Below are positions 18,917-26,877 of a stretch of 38,795 nucleotides of DNA, in pieces; the first letter of the stretch is position 1; every line of letters starts with the position of its first letter. The stretch is from NCBI GenBank assembly GCA_037129555.1, contig JBAXUS010000040.1, positions 1 through 38,795 on the forward strand, read 5' to 3'. Under the pieces are notes generated by a model. The model did not search any database. It saw only the letters and a list, made by a program, of their open reading frames with translations, and was not told the origin of the DNA. This stretch comes from JANXLS01 sp037129555 (GTDB lineage Bacteria; Planctomycetota; SZUA-567; H5-PLA8). Position numbers and translations under genes: made by a program.

Positions 18917-20146
18917 CTATTTTCCGGTGCAGCGCGGCGCTTCGAGCGTCACGGTTCCGTTGACGTCCAACACAAAACCGCCGGTTTTGGACATCTTCGG
19001 ATTGGATGAGTGCGTCGGAACGTTGTTACAAATGTAGTCGATTTGAGTGTCGTCTATGTGAATTGTGAACCGATTTTTCGGATTGGCTTCGCTGATCGGA
19101 AACGTTCCCAAATGGCTCACGCCGCCACCTCCAAATTGTCCACCTCCGAAACCGCCTTTACCGCCTTTGCCGCCGCGGTCGGCGTAGGTGTACGTCTTAA
19201 AATCTTTGCCACGATAATAAATGCCATAGCCTTGGACGTCACTTTCGGACGGGCCATCACCGCCGGGGCCGCCGCCGCCAAAGAAGCCGCCTTTGCGAGG
19301 TGCGTTGGCGTCGGTGCGGACGGTGGCTTTGACGGTGCCGTCGCCACCGGATTTCAGCACCCAAAAATCGATTGCGCCGTTTGTTTTCGGAGCTTCCAAT
19401 TTCGCGTCAGTGGCCTCATACACGCCGGGGCTTTTCTTGATCCAGACGCCCGTCACCGTGGCCCAGCCCAGCGCCTTCAATTCCTTTTCAACGTCGGGGT
19501 CCGTCGCACCTTCTGCTTTCGGGTTTTCCTGCATTCGGCGTTTCTTGCCACCTCCGCCTTCGGGCGGTTGATTGTCGTCACTGTTTTTCTTTGTGGTTGC
19601 GGCGACTTTTTTTTCTCGTGCGGCTTGAGCGGCGGCGAAGAATTTCGGTAATTTGTCCGGGGGCAAAACGCTGGGCAATTGCAGATCGTTCACGCGTTCC
19701 AGCGCGGAGGCTTCGGTGAGCGGATCGGGCAACTTCTTGACGATCTTGTCGAGGTCCAGTACGTAATCTTCATATGCTGCGGCGAGTTTTGCAGCGGCGG
19801 GATTCAAGGCTTTGGCGCGCTTGTCGGCTTCAGTGCGCTTCGTCGCATTGGCCGCTTTGCCTTCTTGAGCGTAAATCAACGCGGCGCGTTGAAAGAGGTC
19901 TCCAGCGGTGGCCGAGTCGCCTTCTTTATCGACGATCTTTGCCAATTCAAACAACGCGTCCGGACACGTGTCGTCGTGCGCCAGTGCTTTAAAGAACATG
20001 TCTTTGGCCTGGGCTACACCACCTTTAGAGGCCGTCGCAACGCCCGCTGCGGTCAAGCCATCAGCCAATGCGCGTTCGGCTGCGCAGGCAACGGACACAC
20101 ACACGCTCAGCACCAACGTTAAGGCAAGGATCGACATTCGTTTCAT
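18917..20146 (-). CDS. Secreted TPR-like protein with Gly-rich C-terminal beta domain
   Basis: A 409-residue exported protein. The ATG at 20146 is chosen because GGGAG lies about nine bases upstream and the signal peptide (residues 1-22, cleavage near ACA-AE) starts there. TPR-like helices occupy about 25-130 (AQAKDMFFKALAHDDTCPDALFELAKI pattern), followed by a helical region to about 175 and a charged linker (175-218). The C-terminal domain (about 220-409) begins LGWATVTGVWIKK and contains two glycine-rich insertions. Its opening matches that of the kinase ectodomain at 8185 in this window (YGWTEIIGTW), and it looks like a DUF1080/concanavalin-type sandwich. A role in binding carbohydrate or polymer is inferred. 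It lies 44 bases after another secreted TPR protein gene and five before the nucleotidyltransferase gene. Confidence 0.8.
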   Translation of the reverse strand: MKRMSILALTLVLSVCVSVACAAERALADGLTAAGVATASKGGVAQAKDMFFKALAHDDTCPDALFELAKIVDKEGDSATAGDLFQRAALIYAQEGKAANATKRTEADKRAKALNPAAAKLAAAYEDYVLDLDKIVKKLPDPLTEASALERVNDLQLPSVLPPDKLPKFFAAAQAAREKKVAATTKKNSDDNQPPEGGGGKKRRMQENPKAEGATDPDVEKELKALGWATVTGVWIKKSPGVYEATDAKLEAPKTNGAIDFWVLKSGGDGTVKATVRTDANAPRKGGFFGGGGPGGDGPSESDVQGYGIYYRGKDFKTYTYADRGGKGGKGGFGGGQFGGGGVSHLGTFPISEANPKNRFTIHIDDTQIDYICNNVPTHSSNPKMSKTGGFVLDVNGTVTLEAPRCTGK

Positions 20147-20190
20147 TGCTTCGTTCTCCCAAGGTCGTGCGTGGTTCTGTGTGCAAGGCA

Positions 20191-21330
20191 TCAACGAGCA
20201 AGGATCGTCATTTTCATGCAAGCATAGCGGAGCATCCCGACTTCTTTGGCACTTTCAGCGACCGAGTCGTCGAGCAGTTTTTCGGATTCGATGCGTGTGA
20301 AAATGCTTTCAGCTTTGACGAAGTGTTCGAGCGCCTTCGTGAGGTTTTCCTGATTGCCTTCTACTCCGGGAGTGGCTTTTGCATAGAGTGCTTTACCCGC
20401 TTTATGTGCATCGACGAACGCGGTCACTAAACCGTCTTTGGGCATCTTCAACGTGTCTGCATCTGCTGCTTTGGAAAGTGCTTCGACGTCCAAACCAGCC
20501 TTCGGTTTCGCATTGGGGGCGGTCGTCGGTATGACGGCTGCGACGCTCGGAGAGCCGGGCGTCTTGGGCGTTTCAGGCGGTTTCGCGCTGGGGTCTTTGA
20601 GCTTCTGCGCAAGCTCCGCGACTTCCTCTTTTTTAGGTGCGGCGAAATCGCGTTCGATCAATCCAGCCGCCTCTTTACCCCACTCAGTATCACCGTATTT
20701 TTGGGACAATGATTTCGCCAGAGTGACTGCGTCATCCTTTTTGCCGATGCCAATTTTGTACCACGTCTCTGTCAGCATCGCGGCGGCGATTTTAGTCTTG
20801 ATCGGGTTGCTGCGATCTTTGAGCGCCTTCACTGCTTTTTCGAGTCCATCCTTAGCTTTCGCGTTTTCGGGTTGGATCGCGAGCAACGACGTGAACGCTG
20901 ACTTGGCGGTGTCGGCGCGTCCGGTGTCGAGCGCGTCGGTGCCGATCTTAATCAACTTGTCCGCGAGCTTTTGGTCGAGGGCGTCGATCTCCATGATCCC
21001 CGCGCCGAGTCGTTTCGCTGCGGCGGTCGCTTTGGTGGCGAGCCCCGTGTCTTTCTCTTTTGTGGCCAGCGCGGCGGCGGTTTGATAGGACTTAAACGCG
21101 TCGTGAGCCTTGCCGGATTTTTCGAGACACAGGCCAATATAATAGTGGGCCAAGGGGCAATTCTCATCGGACTGTAGCGACCTTTTGCACAAATCTTCGA
21201 TCGTCTTGTACTCGTTCGCAGCCACCAACGGCGGAACGCCCGCGAGATACGCGTCAGCCGCTGTGCGATCGGCGGCGAGCGAGGCGCTGGCGAGTGTGAC
21301 GAGAAGAATAAAAGTTGCGTATCGCATCAT
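20191..21330 (-). CDS. Secreted TPR-like protein
   Basis: A 379-residue exported protein with a signal peptide at residues 1-20 (MMRYATFILLVTLASASLAA). TPR-like pairs include NEYKTIEDLCKRSLQSDENC, CPLAHYYIGLCLEKSGKAHDA and a second set near 130-175 (TDALDTGRADTAKSAFTSLLAIQPENAKA). A Pro/Lys-rich linker (about 235-285) is followed by a final helical segment with HAKAGKALYAKATPG-like character. There is no enzymatic motif. Its N-terminal plan resembles the next gene, suggesting an ancient duplication. It starts the probable minus-strand operon TPR-TPR-nucleotidyltransferase-scpA. An ATG at 21327 is an equally possible start. Likely a periplasmic scaffold; the partner is unknown. Confidence 0.78.
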   Translation of the reverse strand: MMRYATFILLVTLASASLAADRTAADAYLAGVPPLVAANEYKTIEDLCKRSLQSDENCPLAHYYIGLCLEKSGKAHDAFKSYQTAAALATKEKDTGLATKATAAAKRLGAGIMEIDALDQKLADKLIKIGTDALDTGRADTAKSAFTSLLAIQPENAKAKDGLEKAVKALKDRSNPIKTKIAAAMLTETWYKIGIGKKDDAVTLAKSLSQKYGDTEWGKEAAGLIERDFAAPKKEEVAELAQKLKDPSAKPPETPKTPGSPSVAAVIPTTAPNAKPKAGLDVEALSKAADADTLKMPKDGLVTAFVDAHKAGKALYAKATPGVEGNQENLTKALEHFVKAESIFTRIESEKLLDDSVAESAKEVGMLRYACMKMTILAR

Positions 21331-21632
21331 GGCCCTGAAACAAAAAAAGTCGAGTTCGAAATATGCTAAGAAAATTCATTCTGTCCGCACGGATATACCC
21401 CAAGACTGACAGATTATAAGGCGATTATCTTGTTCCGGAGATAGGCCAAAAACTTCCCGGATTCTTGCGGAAAAGTCATACGAGCGAAGTGGGTTGGATA
21501 TGGCGACCCACGAGTCGAAACAATTCGGTGTCGTTGCGAGAGAAAAATTTTGCCGGGATTTAGATTGTCTTTTTGTAAAATCGGGTTGAAAATAGTCTGT
21601 AACCATCACCCACGTCAAAAGGATTCGAAGCC
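21331..21632. other. Divergent intergenic region
   Basis: Three hundred bases between the divergent TPR operon and the STN protein gene, expected to hold promoters for both. I see AT-rich patches (for example around 21540-21600) but no box pair I would defend, and no credible ORF. Confidence 0.4.
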
Positions 21633-22751
21633 ATGAAATCCGTCGCCACGTTTCTCTCTGTGATTCTAATTGTGTTTTCGGGCAGCATGTCGTCCGCGCG
21701 TTGCGAGGAGGCGAACGATCGATTGAAGAAAGCGCTTAGCCGAAAAGTCACGTTTGATTTTGCTGACGCGCCGTTTGTCGAAACGATGGAATTTGTGCGC
21801 CGATTGAGCAACGCCACGATTGTGGTTTCGCCGCAGGCGTTGGAAGACGCGAAGAAAACGACGATCACGCTGCGTGTCGCGGATATGGAGATGGAGAACG
21901 CGTTGCAATGGATTCTAAAACTGGCGGACTTGGAGTACAAGATTCAAGAAGACGCAATTTACATTGTCAGCCATGAGCAGAAAAAGGGGCAGGAGAAGAA
22001 CGGAAAGAAGGAGAAAGACCCGGACGCGGATGCCGCTGGATTGCTGCGCGTCAAGTTTGCATCAGGCGATACGATAGAAGTCGATTCGGCGATGATGAAA
22101 CGCAATCCGTTTTTGGCGACGGAGATGCTCGCGATGGCGTTCGATCCGGCCAAAGACGGAATTCTCGTGCTTGTCCCGGGGCGCGATATTCCGCCACAAC
22201 TGGACGTGCGTGATTTCGTTCAATCGGCTGTCAAAATCGCTCCGGATGTGAAACCGGATTTTGATGAGCGGCTGAAACTGCTCACGTTTCGCGCGAAAGA
22301 TGACATGGATTTGCGGCGCATCAATGCGATGGCCCGGGCGCTGCGCCGCTCGCCGATGTTTGGGCCACCGCCCAACGCCAAGAACAATGACATGCAAATG
22401 CGCTTCGATCCGAATCAGAAGATTTCGTTGAAAGCAACGGATCAAACGTTGAAGCTGGTGATGAACGAACTCGGCGCGATGCTTAAGGTGACGATTCTGG
22501 CGGGCGACAAGGAAGCAGGCAAACGCTTCGCCGAGCCGGTGAGTGTTGATATCAATGATGTCGATCCGAAACAAAGTCTGGGCATGATGTCGCAGCTCAC
22601 AGGGCTGCGTTTTGAAGTGCAGGGCAACACGATCATGTTTTATTCCGGCGTTCCGAACTACAAAGGCGGACCTATGAAGCCGCCGTTTCCGCCCGACGAT
22701 CCGGACATGAAGGGCAAGAAGAAAAAGACTGACGTGGATTTGCAGTTCTAA
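21633..22751 (+). CDS. Secreted protein with two STN (secretin/TonB N-terminal)-like domains
   Basis: A 372-residue exported protein with a signal peptide at about residues 1-24. An STN-like domain is visible at about 38-113: VTFDFADAPFVETMEFVRRL, then TITLRVADMEMENALQWIL and EYKIQEDAIYIVS, the beta-alpha-beta pattern found at the N-terminus of secretins and FecA-type receptors. A second copy fits about 263-341 (KISLKATDQTLKLVMNEL, then SVDINDVDPKQSLGMMSQL and FEVQGNTIMFYS). Between them is a region of about 150 residues of unclear fold. There is no secretin barrel and no TonB box, so it is not a complete secretin; it may be a periplasmic adaptor of a secretion or transport complex. AGGA upstream of the ATG is a fair ribosome site. 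moaA follows after about 30 bases. Confidence 0.77.
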   Translation: MKSVATFLSVILIVFSGSMSSARCEEANDRLKKALSRKVTFDFADAPFVETMEFVRRLSNATIVVSPQALEDAKKTTITLRVADMEMENALQWILKLADLEYKIQEDAIYIVSHEQKKGQEKNGKKEKDPDADAAGLLRVKFASGDTIEVDSAMMKRNPFLATEMLAMAFDPAKDGILVLVPGRDIPPQLDVRDFVQSAVKIAPDVKPDFDERLKLLTFRAKDDMDLRRINAMARALRRSPMFGPPPNAKNNDMQMRFDPNQKISLKATDQTLKLVMNELGAMLKVTILAGDKEAGKRFAEPVSVDINDVDPKQSLGMMSQLTGLRFEVQGNTIMFYSGVPNYKGGPMKPPFPPDDPDMKGKKKKTDVDLQF

Positions 22752-22780
22752 GGAGCCGCGAACACTGTACGCTTGTGCTT

Positions 22781-23833
22781 ATGTCAGCCACCGCACCCCT
22801 CATATCCCTGTTGCGCCACGGTTTCATTCCGGGAAGCGAACGCATCGTTGACCGCTACGGGCGCACGTTCACGTATCTGCGCGTCTCGGTGACTGACCTG
22901 TGCAATCTGCGCTGCGTGTATTGTATGCCGGACGAAGGCATGAAATGGCTACCGCGCGAGGAGATTCTTTCATTTGAAGAGATCGTCACAGTAGTCGAAG
23001 CCGCGGCTGTGGCGGGCGTGTACAAAATCCGATTGACCGGCGGCGAGCCGTTGGTGCGCTCGGATATTGCGACGTTGACGGGCATGGTCGCGCGCGTTCC
23101 GGGCATCACGGATTTGGCGCTGACGACGAATGGAACGCGCCTTGCAGAACTGGCTCAGCCGCTGGCCGACGCCGGATTGAAGCGCATCAACATTTCGCTC
23201 GATACGATGAACGCGGAGAAATTCAAAGCGATTGCGCGGCGGCACGAATTGGGCGAAGTGCTCGATGGAATTCGCGCAGCGCAGGCGGCTGGATTGAATC
23301 CGCTTAAAATCAACATGGTGGTGCTGGGCGGCTTGAACGATGATGAAGTCGCTGATTTTGCGGCGATGACGCTCGAGCAAAATCTGGATATTCGCTTCAT
23401 TGAATACATGCCGCTTGAGGAAGCCAAGGGCTGTGCGATGGGCTCTGGGAATTTTGAATTTATTTCGAATACGGTCACGAAGCAGCGCATTACGGCGCGC
23501 TTCGGCGACTTGATTCCGCTCGAAACAGGCGACGGCATGAAGGGGCCGGCGGAAGTATTTCGGATCAACGGCGCCGCCGGAAGATTGGGATTTATCAGCG
23601 CGATGAGCGCGCCGTTTTGTAAGAAGTGCGACCGCCTGCGCCTGACCGCGACGGGCGAGATTCGCAGTTGCTTGCTCGATGGCGGCGGGATTTCAATCAA
23701 GCCGCTCTTGCGTAACGGTGGGACACGAGCGGACATCATCGCAGCGTTCCGCAACGCGTCGGAGATCAAGCCTGAAGTGCACAAAGATTGGGCCGAAATT
23801 CCTGCCGCGAGCATGAGCCGCATCGGCGGGTGA
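22781..23833 (+). CDS. moaA: GTP 3',8-cyclase, molybdenum cofactor biosynthesis
   Basis: A radical SAM enzyme converting GTP to 3',8-cyclo-7,8-dihydro-GTP, the first step of molybdopterin synthesis. The N-terminal cluster is CNLRCVYCMP (Cys41, Cys45, Cys48) inside the family signature YLRVSVTDLCNLRC, followed by LTGGEPLVR. The C-terminal cluster is CKKCDRLRLTATGEIRSC, and the chain ends SRIGG with the Gly-Gly tail needed for catalysis. The length (350 residues) is typical. The start is uncertain: ATG 22781 is preferred over the GTG at 22775, and the nearest AAGGAG is about 25 bases away. No other moa/moe gene is in the window, so the rest of the pathway must be elsewhere. Confidence 0.95.
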   Translation: MSATAPLISLLRHGFIPGSERIVDRYGRTFTYLRVSVTDLCNLRCVYCMPDEGMKWLPREEILSFEEIVTVVEAAAVAGVYKIRLTGGEPLVRSDIATLTGMVARVPGITDLALTTNGTRLAELAQPLADAGLKRINISLDTMNAEKFKAIARRHELGEVLDGIRAAQAAGLNPLKINMVVLGGLNDDEVADFAAMTLEQNLDIRFIEYMPLEEAKGCAMGSGNFEFISNTVTKQRITARFGDLIPLETGDGMKGPAEVFRINGAAGRLGFISAMSAPFCKKCDRLRLTATGEIRSCLLDGGGISIKPLLRNGGTRADIIAAFRNASEIKPEVHKDWAEIPAASMSRIGG

Positions 23834-23838
23834 CGTAT

Positions 23839-23910
23839 GTAGGACGGGCTTATAGCCCGTCTTTTTCTAAATCTTGAGGCTCACAAAGACGGGCTATAAG
23901 CCCGTCCTAC
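23839..23910. repeat. Palindromic repeat pair between convergent genes (bidirectional terminator-like)
   Basis: A perfect 26-bp inverted repeat: 23839-23864 equals the reverse complement of 23885-23910, with a 20-base loop. Each arm itself holds a smaller palindrome, GACGGGC-TTATA-GCCCGTC. T-runs at 23861-23865 and 23911-23916 follow the small and large hairpins. It fills the gap between convergent moaA and the RNase gene and probably terminates transcription. A half-unit copy is present at 25481-25510. Confidence 0.9.
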
Positions 23911-23914
23911 TTTT

Positions 23915-25399
23915 TTACGCGCCGTGATTCTTCACATTTGAAAAATCGATGTATCCATGTTCAACATCCACGCGTTCGAGCCGGACGGTGACACGGTCGC
24001 CGACATCCAAGCCGGTTGAGCCGCGCGTCACGCGGCCTTCGACGGGCGGGTGGAAGCTGCGCACGTACGTGCCCTTATCCGACGCGCCGGTGACGATTGC
24101 ATCGAAGGTCTTGCCGATCTGGTGTTCAAGCAAAAGCGCTGCGCAGGATTTGCGGACTTGACGCTCGACTTTCGACGCTGCGTCTTCCATCTCCGTGCAA
24201 TGCGCGGCGAGCGTTTTCAGCTCGTCGTCGGAATACGGAACGGGGCGGCCTGCGATGGCAGCTTTCAACAGGCGCTGCGTCAGCACGTCCGGGTAGCGCC
24301 GGTTGGGCGCAGTGGAATGCGTGTAATCTTTGACAGCCAATCCGAAATGCCCGGCGATTTCTTCGTCCGGAAGATCGACGGCGTATTCGCCCCGGCCCAT
24401 GAGTTTGACGACGGTCAGCGAGAGATCGGGGAAGCGCAGCGCGTCGGCTTTTTTGCGCTCAAGGAGGAACGTTTCGAGCGCCAACGCGTCGGGCGTTGTG
24501 GGCAGCTTCCCGCCGAATTCAGCCGCGACGGCGACGATGCGTTCCCAGCGTTTCGGATCGCGAACGATGCGGCGCAGGGACGGGAAACGCTTGCTCTTCA
24601 AAAATTTTGCAGTGACACCGTTGGCCGCGATCATGAAATCTTCGATCAGTTCTTTGGCGCGGTTGGCTTCTTCGACTTTGATGTCAGTCAATTCACCGCC
24701 GACATACACGGCACTCGGCTGAATCGTTTGCAAGCTCAACGCGCCGTGTTCGTGGCGCAACTTGCGGAGGCATTGTGCGGCACCATCCTGGAGCCTGATT
24801 TGATCGCCCAAGCCTTTGACTGCGGCCAGCGCGTCCGGCGCGGGAGCTGTTCCGGTGAGCCACGCGGCGACACTGTTGTAGGCCAGCTTGGCATAGTTGT
24901 GAACGGCGGCGCGATAGACGTCCGGGTGTGAAATCGTGCCGTCGGCTTGCACGGTCATTTCGATAACAATCGCGAGCCGGTCTTCGCCGGGATTCAGCGA
25001 GGTGAGGTCGGTGGAGAGTCGTTCGGGCAGCATCGAAAAAATCGCGGCAGGCGTATAGACGGAGGTGGTGTTGTGGCTGGCGTGGCGGTCGATGGCGCCG
25101 GCTTTAAGAACGAGAGCATCCACGTCGGCGACAGCGATGAATATTTTGACCGCATCGTCGGACAAGGCCTCGGCGACCGTGAGTTGGTCCAAATCGCGCG
25201 ACGAATCGTTGTCGATGGAGCACCACATCAGGCTACGCATATCGCGCACACCGTTTCCGGGCGCACACGGAGCTGATTGAATGGTGGCGAGTTCGGCAAG
25301 CGTTTCACGCTCAAAATCGGGAACCAATCCGCGCGCGATCATGGCTCGGTGGGCGATGGCTCGAAGATCGTGAGTGGGGCGCGAGGAGTGCGTTTGCAT
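23915..25399 (-). CDS. RNase II/R-family 3'-5' exoribonuclease, compact form
   Basis: A 494-residue RNB-domain exonuclease that degrades RNA from the 3' end. The RNB active site is SIDNDSSRDLDQL: Asp63, Asp69 and Asp71 match three of the four metal-binding Asp of RNase II, and the fourth place is Gln72, a DLDQ variant I have seen in short RNase II-like proteins. The conserved STAPNRRYPDVLTQR corresponds to the SPIRRYPDL RNA-binding motif. A C-terminal S1 domain occupies about 425-490 (GKTFDAIVTGASDKGTYVR, then VGDRVTVRLERVD). The N-terminal cold-shock domains of classic RNase R/II are absent, making it much shorter than E. coli RNase R. Whether it should be called rnr or rnb is unclear. It is convergent with moaA across a hairpin repeat. 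Confidence 0.9.
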   Translation of the reverse strand: MQTHSSRPTHDLRAIAHRAMIARGLVPDFERETLAELATIQSAPCAPGNGVRDMRSLMWCSIDNDSSRDLDQLTVAEALSDDAVKIFIAVADVDALVLKAGAIDRHASHNTTSVYTPAAIFSMLPERLSTDLTSLNPGEDRLAIVIEMTVQADGTISHPDVYRAAVHNYAKLAYNSVAAWLTGTAPAPDALAAVKGLGDQIRLQDGAAQCLRKLRHEHGALSLQTIQPSAVYVGGELTDIKVEEANRAKELIEDFMIAANGVTAKFLKSKRFPSLRRIVRDPKRWERIVAVAAEFGGKLPTTPDALALETFLLERKKADALRFPDLSLTVVKLMGRGEYAVDLPDEEIAGHFGLAVKDYTHSTAPNRRYPDVLTQRLLKAAIAGRPVPYSDDELKTLAAHCTEMEDAASKVERQVRKSCAALLLEHQIGKTFDAIVTGASDKGTYVRSFHPPVEGRVTRGSTGLDVGDRVTVRLERVDVEHGYIDFSNVKNHGA

Positions 25400-25480
25400 G
25401 GAGTGATTCCTGACTTAAAAAAGTAGTGCAGCCAGCACTGTAAACGCGGAGCGCTGCGAATGCCATGACATGATTTGTGT

Positions 25481-25510
25481 CACGGGCTTTTAGCCCGTCC
25501 TACTTTTTAT
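25481..25510 (+). repeat. Single copy of the CGGGC-TTTTA-GCCCG repeat
   Basis: ACGGGC-TTTT-AGCCCGT stem followed by CCTACTTTTT, the same unit as in the inverted pair at 23839-23910, here as one arm. It lies in the 276-base gap upstream of the RNase gene and downstream of the small minus-strand gene, where it could act as a terminator. Nothing else is recognised in that gap. Confidence 0.8.
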
Positions 25511-25675
25511 GAAGCAACACCCACCGGCTGACGAAATGGTCGCTGTATTTTCTTAGTTTGAAGGAAAGGGGGGCAGACGTTTCAGTGGCTTAATAAGGGC
25601 TGAAAGCAACGTAGGAAATTACATCGTTGCGGGAGGAGACATACGGACGCATAGCGTTGCGAAAATTGTTATAAA

Positions 25676-26137
25676 CTACAGTTCCAAAAAGAATTCGAGG
25701 CGCTTTGAATTGATGTCGATGAGTTTCAGAATTTCATCAACTTCTTTCATACTATGGCCTTCTTTTTGCGCCCAAATAATGATGCCGAGATTTTCACCTT
25801 GATGTCCACCCATTTTGACGCGTTCGAAGATGGATTCAACGAGGTTGCGGTTGGGATGAAAATCGCGGTTGATCAAATCGAAGTCTTGCTGATCTAATTC
25901 GCTCCAATACTTCGTTCCGGACAGATGTTCAATAAGACGAGCGCGGCACCATGACCACCAATGCTTGCATTTCCAATTGACGATGGCGGTGTGGCCCATG
26001 TCGCATCCGGCCTTTTCGGACAAGAACCACTTGTGGCGGTCGAGTTCCAACTGGGCAGCGCGGAACAGTTCGCTTTCACGGCGAATATCGGACGATGACG
26101 TGTTCATATTGGCAACCGTGCAACACATGGCGGACAT
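25676..26137 (-). CDS. Hypothetical protein with ELDRHKWFLSEKAG motif
   Basis: A 153-residue protein of unknown function. The start at 26137 is supported by a strong GGAGG (complement of 26143-26147) six bases upstream; the next Met (26107) has none. No signal peptide or membrane helix. The core (about 28-70) has ELDRHKWFLSEKAG, then a Trp-rich helix with NWKCKHWWSWCRARLIEHLSG, followed by a predicted helical C-terminus. The HKWFLSE-G-D pattern is one I associate with short uncharacterised proteins of aquatic bacteria, but I cannot name a domain. Many Cys, His and Trp might point to metal or cofactor binding; that is speculative. It is isolated on the minus strand beside a gene-free stretch. 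Confidence 0.7.
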   Translation of the reverse strand: MSAMCCTVANMNTSSSDIRRESELFRAAQLELDRHKWFLSEKAGCDMGHTAIVNWKCKHWWSWCRARLIEHLSGTKYWSELDQQDFDLINRDFHPNRNLVESIFERVKMGGHQGENLGIIIWAQKEGHSMKEVDEILKLIDINSKRLEFFLEL

Positions 26138-26877
26138 ACTCGCCTCCAGAACCCCGTCTTACATTTCTGTTAGACGGGACGTTTTAAGCAATGGTGAACC
26201 CAAAGTCAAACAAAAACTTTTGGCCCAACCACGTCTATTAGCATGATAGAGCATTGACTACACTTCATCCGAACAGCCGTGCACGCATTTTTCCGAAAAA
26301 TGCTTCCTGCTCCTACACCATTAGACGATTCGTACTGTCTGCGTATTCAATTCAACAGGCAACTCGTTTATTTCAAAAGCTTTACACTATCAACAGCGCG
26401 AGAGTTCCGTCATTCGCATCCATTCGATCCATCCCGACACTCGCTTACATCCCGCGCGATTGCTGTGCCGAAGCAGTCCGAGCAGAAAGCATCAGTGTCC
26501 GATCTTTTTTGAACCGATTGCTCAAATGACGCAAGGTGCGGAAGTTGGATGGATATTTTTTTCGGAGAAATATAAAAAGCAGATGAGGATTGAGTGTCGA
26601 ATCGGTTTGCCAGACCGCGACACATTCCGGCGAGAGCGCGAGTCAAGATGACACGGAACAAAGAAACCGCGACAGCCCGTGCGGTTGGCGAAACGATGTG
26701 GCGCGTATGCGGATGGAGGAGCGCCACTGTCGCGCTCAAGCCGTCCTGATGAGAGTGGACCAAATCGGACATTTTTTTAAGCCTTTTGATCTTTTAGAAT
26801 AATCGGCGATAAAGGGCAGGGACTTGAACGATCGCCCTTTATAATGGTGAAGTAGAAACGCTTTTGAGGTTGCTGAC
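26138..26877. other. Long intergenic stretch, no protein gene supported
   Basis: About 740 bases without an ORF of believable composition; the short ORFs overlap on several frames and lack ribosome sites or domain patterns. Two small perfect stems are seen: AACCGC/GCGGTT (26665-26686) and GTGGCGC/GCGCCAC (26698-26727), with a run of seven T at 26772-26778. The stretch may hold the polX promoter, a structured RNA or remnants of decayed genes. Confidence 0.5.

Noticed and set aside
24050..24931. Plus-strand ORF of 293 residues opposite the RNase gene
   Set aside because: Antisense to a clear RNB/S1 protein; composition typical of a shadow frame.
26254..26802. Several overlapping ORFs of 60-120 residues in the gene-free stretch
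   Set aside because: They overlap on both strands, lack ribosome sites and show no hydrophobic, domain or codon pattern.
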